NCBI RefSeq assembly: GCF_026341815.1
Contig: NZ_JAPENX010000001.1
Location: 5,704,001 to 5,768,000, forward strand
Length of the DNA stretch: 64,000 bases
Direction: 5' to 3'
DNA from: Streptomyces sp. NBC_00572
GTDB lineage: Bacteria > Actinomycetota > Actinomycetes > Streptomycetales > Streptomycetaceae
The notes below the pieces were generated by a model. That model had not been told where the DNA came from. It did no database searches and was given only the letters and a program-made list of their open reading frames with translations. Each line of letters begins with the position of its first letter. The first letter of the stretch is position 1. The position numbers and the translations under genes were made by a program. Below are positions 25,390 to 34,220 of this stretch, piece by piece.

Positions 25390-26727
25390 CTACTTCGGCT
25401 CGTACGCGGCCATCGCGGCCCGCACCGAGGAGGAGAAGAGCTCGGGGCCGAGGCCGTCCGAGTGGGCGAGCCCCTCCGGCGACAGCCGCACGAGCCCTTC
25501 CGGTGCCCCTTCGTCCAGCCAGCCCAACGCCTCGAACCGGCCCAGTTCCGCCGGGAAGTCCACGAACGGCGAGGTACCGAACCGCTCCTCGTAACCGGCG
25601 ACCGGCATGCCCTCGGCCTGGAGCAGCGACTGGAGCAGATGGCGGCGGCGGGCCTCGTCGGCGTCGACCCACCGGCCGACCTCGGCCCGTGAGAAGTCCG
25701 CGGTCTCCGTGTAGGCGTCGATGATCGTGCGTATCTCCCGCATGTCGACCGCGTAGTCGAAGGAGTAGTGGAGGGCCGAGGTGTACGAGCGGGCCCCGCA
25801 GCCCAGGCCGATCATCCCGTCCGTCTGACAGGCGTAGTCGTCGGGGCCGAGCGGTGCGGCGTCCGTCCGCCGGAACATCCGCATCGACACCTGCTCGTAG
25901 CCGTGCGCGAGGAGGTGGTCCCGGCCGCACCGGTAGAGGCGCAGTCGCTGCTCGTCCCACTCCCGGTCGGCGGCGGGGGAGATCCGGCCGAGACCGGTGA
26001 GCGGCCGGACGTACAGCGGATAGAGGTACAGCTCCTCCGGGCGCCAGGCGAGTGCGGCGTCGAGCGAGGAGCGCCAGGACTCCTCGGTCTGGCCGTCGAT
26101 GCCGTAGATCAGGTCGATGTTGAGGACCGGGACGCCGGTGTCCCGGATCCGGCCGAGCGCCGATTCGACGTCGGCGCGGCGCTGCGGGCGGACGGCGGCC
26201 CGTGCCTCGGCCTCCACGAAGCTCTGCACCCCGATGCTGAGCCGGGTCGCGCCCCGATCGGCGAGCAGGGCGAGGCGGTCGGCGGTCGCCGTCGCGGGCG
26301 AGGTCTCCACGGAGAGCGGCACCGCCCGCAGATCCACCCCCATCCGCTTCTCGGCGATGTCGCAGAGCCGCTCCAGCTCGCCGGCGGTGAGGAAGGTGGG
26401 CGTGCCGCCGCCGAACGCGGCCGTCGCGAACCGCACGGGAGCCTCGTCGCCGAGGGCCTCGCGGACGGCCGTGGCCTGGCGGTCGAGGGCGTCGAGGTAG
26501 CGCGTGGTCAGCTCGTCGGGGGCGCCGATCCGGGTGAAGAGGTTGCAGAAGCCGCAGCGGACCTCGCAGAACGGGATGTGCGCGTAGAGGGAGAGCGCGT
26601 CCTTCGGCTCGTCCCGCCAGAGCGCGGCGAGGGAGGGCGCCGGGTCGGGGAGCGGCCGGTACGCCGTCTTGTGCGGATAGGCGTAGACATAGCTCCGGTA
26701 CGGACGCGGGACGGTGCCGTCGCTCAT
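25390..26727 (-). CDS. STM4012-family radical SAM protein (HemN/HemW-like)
   Basis: 445 residues. YAHIPFCEVRCGFCNLF carries the CxxxCxxC motif in the HemN-like setting (CEVRCGFC). AFGGGTPTFL, LSIGVQSF and LNIDLIYGIDGQTEESW are also HemN-like, and a C-terminal HemN-type domain follows. Start ATG 26727 has GGGAGG 7 nt upstream and overlaps the previous stop (ATGA). True coproporphyrinogen oxidase activity is unlikely given this operon; HemW-like proteins act in haem transfer or unrelated radical chemistry. Confidence 0.92.
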   Translation of the reverse strand: MSDGTVPRPYRSYVYAYPHKTAYRPLPDPAPSLAALWRDEPKDALSLYAHIPFCEVRCGFCNLFTRIGAPDELTTRYLDALDRQATAVREALGDEAPVRFATAAFGGGTPTFLTAGELERLCDIAEKRMGVDLRAVPLSVETSPATATADRLALLADRGATRLSIGVQSFVEAEARAAVRPQRRADVESALGRIRDTGVPVLNIDLIYGIDGQTEESWRSSLDAALAWRPEELYLYPLYVRPLTGLGRISPAADREWDEQRLRLYRCGRDHLLAHGYEQVSMRMFRRTDAAPLGPDDYACQTDGMIGLGCGARSYTSALHYSFDYAVDMREIRTIIDAYTETADFSRAEVGRWVDADEARRRHLLQSLLQAEGMPVAGYEERFGTSPFVDFPAELGRFEALGWLDEGAPEGLVRLSPEGLAHSDGLGPELFSSSVRAAMAAYEPK

Positions 26728-27560
26728 GCCACGGCCTCCCGCTCCGGGCCCGCGAGCTCGAACTGCGCGTACGGGACGGTCCACACGACCTCGTGGCCGA
26801 GCCGGTGCCCGGTGTGGCCGTCCTCCCCGTACGCGGTGCCGTGGTCGGAGCAGACGATCGCGAAGCACGGGCGGCGGCTGCTCATCGCGGCGAAGAGCCG
26901 ACCGATGTGCCGGTCGACGTACTCGAGGGCGGCCGCGTGGGTGGCCCGGGAGTCGCCGGCCTCGCGGGTGGCGTCCGGCAGGTGGAACCAGTTGGGCTGG
27001 TGCAGGGCGGACACGTTGACGAAGAGGAAGAGCCGCCGCTCGTGCGGGAGACCGGCGACGACCTCCTCGGCGCGGGTCACCTGGGACTCGAAGGAGGTCG
27101 GGGAGGCGACACCGAACGCGGGCTCCCAGTGGCTCTCCTGAAAGAGGCCGGGGAGCACGGAACCGAGCGGCGGCTGCTTGTTGAAGAAGCCGACGCCGCC
27201 GACGCAGACCGTCCGGTAGCCCTCGCCCGCGAGAGCGGACACGAGGTCCGGGGTGTCGTGGACGTAGGTGCCGTCGGCGGTCGACTCACTGCCCGCGAAG
27301 CGCGCCGCGAACAGGCGCGGGTGTGGGCCCGGAGTGGCCGGGGTCGGCAGGAAACCGGCGAAGATCGCCTGGTGGGAGGCGTAGGTGAAGCTGCCGGGCG
27401 CGTGCCGCCGCTCCCAGACGCCGCCGGGCAGATGACGGGCCAGGTTCGGGATGCGGCCCTCGGCCGCGAGCTCGACCGCCACGTCGTACCGCAGCGTGTC
27501 GAGGGTGACCAGGAGCAGATCGTGGCTCCCGACGATCGTGTTCATGTCGGGCTGGTTCAC
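26724..27560 (-). CDS. STM4013-family sulfatase/phosphatase-like hydrolase
   Basis: 278 residues of the alkaline phosphatase/sulfatase superfamily. The N-terminal metal and nucleophile region is LLLVTLDTLRYD. The C-terminal metal site is SDHGTAYGEDGHTGHRLGH. The position after Asp where arylsulfatases have Cys is Thr, so a phosphodiesterase or phosphotransferase activity is as likely as sulfatase. Start GTG 27560 overlaps the upstream stop (GTGA); ATG 27545 is possible. Confidence 0.88.
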   Translation of the reverse strand: MNQPDMNTIVGSHDLLLVTLDTLRYDVAVELAAEGRIPNLARHLPGGVWERRHAPGSFTYASHQAIFAGFLPTPATPGPHPRLFAARFAGSESTADGTYVHDTPDLVSALAGEGYRTVCVGGVGFFNKQPPLGSVLPGLFQESHWEPAFGVASPTSFESQVTRAEEVVAGLPHERRLFLFVNVSALHQPNWFHLPDATREAGDSRATHAAALEYVDRHIGRLFAAMSSRRPCFAIVCSDHGTAYGEDGHTGHRLGHEVVWTVPYAQFELAGPEREAVA

Positions 27561-28714
27561 GCGGTGCTCGTTCCTGTGGTGCGGGTGATGCGGGTGGTGG
27601 TGTGCGGGGTACGGCTGTCCGGGAACTGGGCGGCGACCTGGGCCGCGTACGTGTCGAGGCCCTCGGCACCGCTGCCGGGCAGGCCCGTGAGGCCCGGCAG
27701 CAGATCGCCGAACGCGTTGACCTCGCCCACGGCGAAGCGGCGCCAGCCCGTGGCGGGCAGCAGGTCGACGCCGACGCACCGGGTACCGGGGAAGACGGCG
27801 GCGGCCCGCTCGCACACGTCGAGCGCGTCCGACCACCGGGCGCCGGCCCCGGCGATCGCGGCCCGGGCCGCGTCGAGGTCGCCCCGGGTGCCGCCCAGAT
27901 GCAGATTGGTCATGGGGGAGCGGCTGGTGCGCAGCACCGCGTGGGTGGCCCGGCCGTCGATCACCACCACCCGCAGGTCGGCCGCCCGGCCGCCCTGGGC
28001 GGCCTTGGGCAGCCACCGCTCGACGTGCAGACCGTCCGGGGCGAGGGCGTCCACGATCGCGGCGACCTCGTGCTCGCTCGTGTAGCGGCGGACCCGAAGG
28101 GAGTTGAAGAGGGGCCCGTCCGGCCCGCGCTCCACCGAGGTGGTGGCTTGGACCCGGCCGGCGGCGTTCGTCTCGACCGCGAGCACTCCCGAAGCGGAGG
28201 AGCCGTGCGCGAGCTTCACGAAGAACCGGCGCAGACCGGACTCGGCGGTCAGGCACTTGACGTCCTCCCAGCCGCGCACGGCCGGGGCGGAGGGACCGGA
28301 GGTCGGCGACTCGGGCACCGCCACCCCGGCCGCGTGGAGCAGGCCGTGGCTCAGCCGCTTGTCGAACAGGGCCGCGAGCTCGGTGGGGTCGTCCACGAGA
28401 ACAGCGCCCGCCTCGGTGACCGACCGGGCGAGATCCGCGGTGGCGGCGACGAACCGCTCGTACCAGCGGCCGGTGCCCTCGACCCGGGCCGGATCGTCGA
28501 CCTCCCGAAGGAGCCGGTCGGCCTCCGGATCCTCCCCGGGCGAGTCCAGGCGTACGGTCTCGCCCTCCGCGAACCGTGCCCGGCCGTGCAGGACCTCGGG
28601 CCAGGACACCACCCGCGCCTCGGGCAGCCCGGCGGTCCGCAGCGCGTCCTGGAAGAACGCGACGCGGCGACCCGCCGGATCGCCGACGACCACGAGGCGC
28701 GGGCGGGCGGTCAT
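27557..28714 (-). CDS. STM4014-family ATP-grasp protein
   Basis: 385 residues. The central part resembles an ATP-grasp ligase: FFVKLAHGSSASGVLAV (Lys and flexible loop), HVERWLPK, LRVVVIDGRATHAVLR and VGVDLLPATGWRRFAVGEVNAFGD with the Mg-binding Glu/Asn. Such enzymes form amide or ester bonds through acyl-phosphates. Start ATG 28714 overlaps the STM4015-type stop (ATGA). The C-terminal tail is Thr/Arg-rich and probably disordered. Confidence 0.88.
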   Translation of the reverse strand: MTARPRLVVVGDPAGRRVAFFQDALRTAGLPEARVVSWPEVLHGRARFAEGETVRLDSPGEDPEADRLLREVDDPARVEGTGRWYERFVAATADLARSVTEAGAVLVDDPTELAALFDKRLSHGLLHAAGVAVPESPTSGPSAPAVRGWEDVKCLTAESGLRRFFVKLAHGSSASGVLAVETNAAGRVQATTSVERGPDGPLFNSLRVRRYTSEHEVAAIVDALAPDGLHVERWLPKAAQGGRAADLRVVVIDGRATHAVLRTSRSPMTNLHLGGTRGDLDAARAAIAGAGARWSDALDVCERAAAVFPGTRCVGVDLLPATGWRRFAVGEVNAFGDLLPGLTGLPGSGAEGLDTYAAQVAAQFPDSRTPHTTTRITRTTGTSTA

Positions 28715-29670
28715 TCGGCGACCGCGACGTACCGCCAGACCCGGCCGTCCTCCTCGTCGTCCGCCTCCTGCGGGTCGTCGAGGTCGACGACCACGCCGTG
28801 CGGGGCGAGCGCGGCGAGCACGCGCGAGCGCATGTCCTCCGACAGGTAGTGGTGGGAGAGGTCGAGGTGAGTGAGGTGGGTCAGCGGCTGTCCGTCGAGC
28901 AGGGCCGCCGCGCCCTCGTCCGTGAGGACGCCCATCGACAGGTCGAGCCGCTCGATCCGGGCGAGGACGGGGGCGCCCGCCACGGCGGCTGCCACGGCGT
29001 CCTGGATCACGCTGTTGCGCAGCCCGAGCGAGCGAAGGGCGGGGAACGCCGCGCCCGAGAGCAGCGGCGCGAGGTCGTCCGCCGTGCTGTCGCCGCCGTA
29101 CTCGTCGGTGCCGAGCCAGAGTTCCAGCTTCTCCAGGGCGGGCAGGTCACTGCCCACGATCCCGCGAACGACCTCGGCACCCAGACCGCCGGTCTCCACG
29201 ACCAGGCTCTCCAGACCGGTGTGCCGGATCGAGGGGAAGACGAGGTTCGTGCCACCGCGGACCCCGAACTCCCGCAGGGCCGGGTAGGCGGCGAGCAGCG
29301 GGGTCACATCGGACTGGATGATCCAGGAGATCTCGCAGTCCTCGCCCGCCATGTCGCCGAGGAAGACCGCCTCCAGGGTGGTGAACCGGTTGTTGGCGGC
29401 GATGAGCGCCGTGACGATGTCGGCCGACGAGTTCTCGTACGCCTCGTCCCAGCCGCCGACGACCAGGGCGCGCACCCGGCCCACGTCGACCGTCTTCAGG
29501 AACCGCTCGAACCGCGCACCCCACTGCTCGTCGTCGTCCTCGCAGTAGGTCGGCGAGGAGAGCCGCCAGGCGACGGCCGCGGCGTCGGGCAGCTCGATCT
29601 CCGTGTCCGTGTCCGGGAAGTGGAACACGGGCAGGCCGTGGAATTCCTCGATGTAGTGGCCAACGGTCAT
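28711..29670 (-). CDS. STM4015-family leucine-rich-repeat protein
   Basis: 319 residues. After an N-terminal domain of about 120 residues come LRR-like units such as YPALREFGVRGGTNL, LESLVVETGGLG, LPALEKLELWLG, FPALRSLGLRNS, IERLDLSMGVLTDEGAAALL and LTHLDLSHHYLSEDM. It is likely a protein-interaction module. First gene of the five-gene operon, starting 47 nt downstream of a PafBC-like promoter. Confidence 0.9.
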   Translation of the reverse strand: MTVGHYIEEFHGLPVFHFPDTDTEIELPDAAAVAWRLSSPTYCEDDDEQWGARFERFLKTVDVGRVRALVVGGWDEAYENSSADIVTALIAANNRFTTLEAVFLGDMAGEDCEISWIIQSDVTPLLAAYPALREFGVRGGTNLVFPSIRHTGLESLVVETGGLGAEVVRGIVGSDLPALEKLELWLGTDEYGGDSTADDLAPLLSGAAFPALRSLGLRNSVIQDAVAAAVAGAPVLARIERLDLSMGVLTDEGAAALLDGQPLTHLTHLDLSHHYLSEDMRSRVLAALAPHGVVVDLDDPQEADDEEDGRVWRYVAVAE

Positions 29671-29716
29671 GACTGCGCTCCCGGCAACGGACGGCGTGGA
29701 TCGGCTGATCCCAAGA

Positions 29717-29739
29717 GTTCTACCAAGCGGCACCGACAG
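29717..29739 (-). promoter_or_regulatory. PafBC/RecA-NDp-like DNA-damage promoter for the STM4015-4011 operon
   Basis: On the minus strand: CTGTCGGTG, exactly 8 nt, then TAGAAC. The published actinobacterial DNA-damage motif is TTGTCRGTG-N8-TAnnnT: 8 of 9 -35-side bases and the TA of the -10 match, with exact spacing. The ATG of the first gene lies 46 nt beyond the -10. Confidence 0.6.
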
Positions 29740-29779
29740 CGCCCGCCGGTGGGTGGGCCTCCAGGGTGAGCGGGGTCGA

Positions 29780-29802
29780 TTGTCAGACCCGGCCTCTAGC
29801 GT
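29780..29802 (+). promoter_or_regulatory. PafBC/RecA-NDp-like DNA-damage promoter for the divergent operon
   Basis: TTGTCAGAC, 8 nt (CCGGCCTC), TAGCGT. It matches TTGTCRGTG-N8-TAnnnT at the first seven positions, the exact spacing and the full -10. The next start codon (29849) lies 46 nt beyond, mirroring the leftward promoter. Confidence 0.65.
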
Positions 29803-29848
29803 CGTTCTCGTGTTCGGCCGCACCGCGCCGAACGGGGAGGGGAGAGCC

Positions 29849-30175
29849 ATGTACCGGCAGGGAGACGTACTGATCGCGCCCGTCGCGGAGACGGCCGTTC
29901 CGGAGCGGGTGAAGACGGTGGCGGGGGAGCCGAGGGACGCCCGGGGGCGCCTGGTCCTCGCCCTCGGCGAGGTGACCGGCCACGCCCACGCGATTCCCGG
30001 CCCCGGCCGACTCGTGCGGGAGCCGGGGCCCTTCGGCCCTTTCCTGCTCGAACTGCCCGAGGGCGGCCGGGTGGTGCACGAGGAGCACGCTCCGATACCG
30101 CTGCCCAAGGGCTGGTACCGGGTGGTGCGCCAGCGGGAGTACGTGCCCGGGGCGTACCGGATCGTCGCGGACTGA
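29849..30175 (+). CDS. Small uncharacterised protein, partner of the DUF6745-like gene
   Basis: 108 residues beginning MYRQGDVLIAPV, with a conserved-looking GEVTGHAHAI and VVHEEHAPIPLPKGWYRVVRQREY. It appears to be a compact beta-rich soluble protein with a possible His cluster (GHAH, HEEH). Strong RBS GGGGAGGGGAG before ATG 29849. It lies 26 nt upstream of the DUF6745-like gene and behind a PafBC-like promoter. No known function. Confidence 0.8.
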   Translation: MYRQGDVLIAPVAETAVPERVKTVAGEPRDARGRLVLALGEVTGHAHAIPGPGRLVREPGPFGPFLLELPEGGRVVHEEHAPIPLPKGWYRVVRQREYVPGAYRIVAD

Positions 30176-30201
30176 CCGAGAGAATCCCTGGGGGCTTCCA
30201 C

Positions 30202-31290
30202 ATGAACCACGCCGACATGAACCACACCACCGCACAGGACAAGTGGCGGTCCGTCGCCGCGGCCACCGGGCCCGCCGACCGCGCCGCCGCGGAGGCCGGC
30301 GTCCGGCTCGCCTACCGCACGGCCGGCCTGGCCGAACCCGCGCGCGTGCTCTGGGCGGACTCGCCGCTCGCGGCCGTCGCGCTCGTACGGGGGCTGAGCG
30401 ATCAGGGCCGTTCGGTACGGGACGAGGTGCGCACCCGGCCGTGGGCCGAGGAACGGCGCCGACTCCACGACGCCCTCGGCCCGGCGGGCTGGGCGGCCCA
30501 CTGGCAGGCGACCGGGGCCCACCTCTGGGACCTCACCCGAAGCCTGGCCGACCGGATACGGGCGGGGGTGACGGAGGCCGCCACGTCGGCCGGCTCCGTG
30601 ACGCCGGCCGACTCCGATGCGTCCGAGTCCGCCTCGTCCGGCACCGCCTCGTCCTCGCGAGCGGCCACCGCCGTGCGGCTCGTGCTGCTCGACGCGGTGC
30701 TGGGTCAGCACGACGCCGCCTGGCTCGCCGCCTTCGACGGTCAGGGGGACCGTCTCGCGGGCCTCGCCGTCGTTGCCGGACACGCGGGCTGGTGGTGGCC
30801 GTACGAGAACGTCGCCGTGGTCTGCGAGCGGCCCGTGGAGCTTCACCGGGACGAGGCGGGGCGCCTCGACCGGGGCGACGGCCCCGCGCTCGCCTTCGCC
30901 GACGGATTCGCCCTGCACGCCTGGCGGGGCATGCCGGTGCCCGCCGAGTTCCTCGCCGGTCTCGCAGGCCTCACCCCGGAGCGGATACGGCAGGAGGAGA
31001 ACGCCGAACTGCGGCGGGTGATGCTGGAGTACTACGGCTACGACCGCTACCTCGCCGCCTCGGGAGCCCGGCACCAGCACCGCGACGAGACCGGTGTCCT
31101 GTGGCGCATCGAGCTGGACGACGACGAGGACGTGGCGATGGTCGAGGTGGTCAACTCGACGCCCGAGCCCGACGGCAGCCACCGCACGTACTGGCTCCGG
31201 GTCCCGCCCGCGACCCGGACCGCGCGAGAGGGCGTCGCGTGGACCTTCGGGCTGCACCCCGACGCGTACGAGCTGCTCGTCCAGACCTGA
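30202..31290 (+). CDS. DUF6745-like protein of unknown function
   Basis: 362 residues. The C-terminal half has blocks I associate with DUF6745: WWWPYENVAVVCERP, LHAWRGMPVP and a Glu/Asp-rich region around RIELDDDEDVAMVEVVNST. The N-terminal half is Ala-rich and helical. No catalytic motif recognised. Start ATG 30202, co-transcribed with the small upstream gene. Its placement divergent from the STM401x operon, with a matching promoter type, suggests a common process. Confidence 0.75.
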   Translation: MNHADMNHTTAQDKWRSVAAATGPADRAAAEAGVRLAYRTAGLAEPARVLWADSPLAAVALVRGLSDQGRSVRDEVRTRPWAEERRRLHDALGPAGWAAHWQATGAHLWDLTRSLADRIRAGVTEAATSAGSVTPADSDASESASSGTASSSRAATAVRLVLLDAVLGQHDAAWLAAFDGQGDRLAGLAVVAGHAGWWWPYENVAVVCERPVELHRDEAGRLDRGDGPALAFADGFALHAWRGMPVPAEFLAGLAGLTPERIRQEENAELRRVMLEYYGYDRYLAASGARHQHRDETGVLWRIELDDDEDVAMVEVVNSTPEPDGSHRTYWLRVPPATRTAREGVAWTFGLHPDAYELLVQT

Positions 31291-31450
31291 GCGCGTGATC
31301 CGGGAGTGGGCGGCGCGGCCGGTCCGGAGGGTGACTGGTACGGAGAGGTGAAGGGGGCCGACGGTCAGGAGTGGCGTACGGGAGGCGGCGGCGCCGGGTG
31401 CTGGGATGTGGCCGCCGGAGCCCCGGCACCCACCCTCGAAGGGACCGCCT

Positions 31451-32218
31451 GTGACGATCCGCCGGCCCAGCGCCGCCCGTACCGTTCGTCTGCTCGCCGC
31501 CACCGCCGTGCTCGGCGGTCTGCTCGTCGGCACCACGGCCCCCGCACTGGCCGCCGCGCCCGAGCGGACGGCCCCGCGTGCCGTCCGGGCGGAGGCGCCC
31601 GCGACGGTCACCGTCACCGGTCACGGCCGCGCGGCCGCCGCGCCCGATCTGGCGATCCTGTCCGTCGGGGTCGAGGCCACCCGCAAGACCGCGAAGGAGG
31701 CCATGGCCGCGCAGAAAACCGCCGCCGAGGCCCTCCTCGCAGTGCTGGACAAGCAGGGGATCGCCGAGCGGGACATCCGTACCGACAGCCTCTCCCTGTC
31801 CCCGGTCTACACCCAGAACGCCGCGGGCGAGAGCAAGGTGACCGGGTACCAGGCCGGGCAGTCCTTCTCCGTGAAGGTCCGGGAGATCGACCGGGCCGGG
31901 CAGGTCATCGGCGCCGTCAACGACGCGACCGGGGACTCCGTCCGGATCAACGGGGTCGTCTTCGACGTCGCCGACCCGTCGGCGCTGCGGGTGAAGGCAC
32001 GGGAGGCCGCCTACCGGGACGCCTACGACAAGGCGGCGCAGCACGCGCGGCTCAGCGGCCACGAGCTCGGCCGGCTGGTCTCGCTCAGCGAGGGTGAGTC
32101 CGCGCGCCCCGGCCCCGGCGCCGTCGGCGCCATGCCCGCGGACGAGGCGAGCGTCCCGCTGGCGCCGGGCGAGATCGAGGAGCAGGTCACGGTCTCGGCG
32201 GTCTTCGAGCTGGTCTAG
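31451..32218 (+). CDS. Secreted SIMPL-domain (DUF541) protein
   Basis: 255 residues with a signal peptide (RTVRLLAATAVLGGLLVGTT, then APALAA). The SIMPL domain starts at ATVTVTGHGRAAAAPD and includes DIRTDSLSLSPVYTQ and GYQAGQSFSVKVREID. Such proteins are periplasmic or secreted and linked to oxidative or envelope stress. GTG 31451 after AAGGGA. The stop overlaps the stop of the convergent tetR gene. Confidence 0.9.
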   Translation: MTIRRPSAARTVRLLAATAVLGGLLVGTTAPALAAAPERTAPRAVRAEAPATVTVTGHGRAAAAPDLAILSVGVEATRKTAKEAMAAQKTAAEALLAVLDKQGIAERDIRTDSLSLSPVYTQNAAGESKVTGYQAGQSFSVKVREIDRAGQVIGAVNDATGDSVRINGVVFDVADPSALRVKAREAAYRDAYDKAAQHARLSGHELGRLVSLSEGESARPGPGAVGAMPADEASVPLAPGEIEEQVTVSAVFELV

Positions 32219-32931
32219 GGGCCGACCGGACCGACGGGGCCGATCGTCTCCCTCTCCGCCCCTGCCACCGGCGCGGTCTCCGTCTCCGTCTTCAGATCCG
32301 AGAAGGGGGCGGGGAGCCCGGCCGGGTCCCCGTCCTCGTGCGGCAGGTTCAGTTCCCGGGCGAGGGCGGCGTCGGCCCAGCGGAGCATCGCGGTCCGCGA
32401 GAGGGAGCCGGCGTAGGCCGTCGTCTGGACCGCGAGGCCGTCGAGGAAGGCGGTGAGCCGCCAGGCCGCCGCGGCCGGGTCCGTACAGCGGAACTCCCCG
32501 GCCTCGGCACCCTCCGCGATCACCCGGGTCAGCGCCGCCTTCCACTCCTGGTCGAGGGAGGCGGCGACCCGGCGCAGTCCGGGGTCGCGCAGGGAGGCCG
32601 CCCAGCCCTCGATCCAGAGGCGCCAGCCCTTGGCCTGTCCGGTCGGCGCGTACCAGCGCACCGCGGCGCGGAGTCGTCGTACGGCGGTGGAGCGGCGCCC
32701 GAGGAGTCGGCGCAGATGGGCGAGGTCGGCCTCGGCGGCGTGGGCGAAGGCCGCGGCGACCAGTTGTTCCTTGGACGAGAAGTGGTAGAGCACCAGGGCG
32801 TTGCTCACCCCGAGCGCGGAGGCCACGTCGGCGATCCGGACGGCCGCGACCCCGCGCGCCTCGATCTGCTCGACGGCGGCCCGCAGCAGCTCCTCCCGCC
32901 GCTCGGCCACGCTCAACCGCACTCTCGCCAC
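32215..32931 (-). CDS. TetR/AcrR family regulator
   Basis: 238 residues from GTG 32931. HTH: RREELLRAAVEQIEARG ... VRIADVASALGVSNALVLYHFSSKE. The C-terminal domain has LWIEGWAASLRDP, as in TetR proteins with a BetI-like C-terminal domain. It lies 64 nt downstream of the dehydrogenase gene on the same strand. A perfect dyad at 34221-34248 between that gene and the metallo-hydrolase gene is its likely operator. A longer reading from 32952 is possible. Confidence 0.92.
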   Translation of the reverse strand: MARVRLSVAERREELLRAAVEQIEARGVAAVRIADVASALGVSNALVLYHFSSKEQLVAAAFAHAAEADLAHLRRLLGRRSTAVRRLRAAVRWYAPTGQAKGWRLWIEGWAASLRDPGLRRVAASLDQEWKAALTRVIAEGAEAGEFRCTDPAAAAWRLTAFLDGLAVQTTAYAGSLSRTAMLRWADAALARELNLPHEDGDPAGLPAPFSDLKTETETAPVAGAERETIGPVGPVGP

Positions 32932-32995
32932 GCCACGCAGCCTACACAGCACATGACGCGAGCATGATTGTCAACGGCTCCGGAGTGTGGCCGCA

Positions 32996-34174
32996 TCAGT
33001 ACCAGCCGTAGCGTTCGGCGATCTGCGGCAGTCGCTCCTCCACGAGCGCGTGCGCCGCGGCGCGCGGGCTCGTGCCGTCCGCCGCCGCCCGGTCGAGCAT
33101 CCCGCCGACGAGCGTCCGCATCGCCGTGCGCACCCGGTCGAAGGACTGGTCGGCGTCGGCCTCGATGTCGCCGAAGAGCGTCCACCACCACCAGGCGTTG
33201 GTGCAGGAATTCACGACCACGTCGGGCAGCACCGTGACCCCGCGCGCGGCGAGGGCCTCCTCGGCCTCCGCACGGACCGGCATGTTGGCCGCCTCGGCGA
33301 TCCAGCGGGCCGTGATCCGTCCCTGGTTCCCGGCGTCGATCGCGTACGACACGGCCGCCGGGACCAGGACCTCCGCCTCGGCCGTGAGCCAGGCGTCCCC
33401 GGGCTCCTCACGGTCCCCGGGGCGCAGCGCGGAGCGGTCGACGGCCCCGTGGGCGTCGCGGGCCGCGAGCAGTGCCTCGACGTCGAGGCCGTCGGGGTTC
33501 ACGATCGTGCCCCGGACGTCGGCCACGGCCACCACCCGCAGCCCGGCCCGTGCCAGGAACCGGGCGGTCGCCCCGCCCATCGTGCCGAGGCCCTGCACGG
33601 ACACCCGGGTCCCGGCGTACTCCCGGCCGGCCCGGTCGAGGGCGACGAGCACGGACTCGGCGACCCCGAGACCGCCCACCAGCTCGTCGAGGCCGATGCC
33701 GTCGACCTCGATCGCGAAGGCGTCGGCGAGCCGCTTCCGGGCCGCCGCCTCGTCCTCCAGGAGCGGGTACACGGCCTGCACCGAGGAGACGAGGCCCGCC
33801 TCGGCCACGGCGCGGTCCACCAGGTCCTGGGTGAGCCCCAGGTCCTCCCCGGTGGTCCAGAACCGCTCGACGTACGGCCGCATCGCCCGCAGATAACGCA
33901 CGAGCACGCCGTACGCCTCGGGGGAGCGGGGGTCGCAGTCGATGCCCCCCTTGGCGCCGCCCAGTGGGACGTACCGGCCCTTCGGGTCGTAGTGCAGGGC
34001 CTCCTTCATGGTCATCCCGCGGGCGAGTCCGGCGACCTCCTCCGCCGTGCACCCCTCCCGCATCCGCAGACCGCCGCTGGCCACTCCGCGCACCAGCCGG
34101 TCGATCACCAGGTGGCCCCGGCGGCCGGTCACGTGGTCGGTCCAGCCGACGGAAAGCAGGGGGGCGGTACTCAT
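32996..34174 (-). CDS. Glu/Leu/Phe/Val dehydrogenase
   Basis: 392 residues. The catalytic Lys region is YVPLGGAKGGIDCDP and the substrate region MTMKEALHYDPKGR. The Rossmann motif VSVQGLGTMGGATARFL is followed by VADVRGTIVN, and EAANMP and VLPDVVVNSCTN are also typical. The enzyme oxidatively deaminates an amino acid with NAD(P). Start ATG 34174 with GAGGAG upstream. Divergent from the metallo-hydrolase gene and probably co-controlled by the downstream TetR. Confidence 0.92.
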   Translation of the reverse strand: MSTAPLLSVGWTDHVTGRRGHLVIDRLVRGVASGGLRMREGCTAEEVAGLARGMTMKEALHYDPKGRYVPLGGAKGGIDCDPRSPEAYGVLVRYLRAMRPYVERFWTTGEDLGLTQDLVDRAVAEAGLVSSVQAVYPLLEDEAAARKRLADAFAIEVDGIGLDELVGGLGVAESVLVALDRAGREYAGTRVSVQGLGTMGGATARFLARAGLRVVAVADVRGTIVNPDGLDVEALLAARDAHGAVDRSALRPGDREEPGDAWLTAEAEVLVPAAVSYAIDAGNQGRITARWIAEAANMPVRAEAEEALAARGVTVLPDVVVNSCTNAWWWWTLFGDIEADADQSFDRVRTAMRTLVGGMLDRAAADGTSPRAAAHALVEERLPQIAERYGWY

Positions 34175-34220
34175 CGGGCATCTCCTCGGGAGGACGGTCC
34201 GGCCGCCCTCGGCGAGGGTA

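Noticed and set aside
28711-31617. Reading the STM4015-type protein as a 968-residue fusion
   Set aside because: The upstream extension is antisense to the DUF6745-like gene and crosses both PafBC-like promoters. ATG 29670 starts the LRR protein cleanly.
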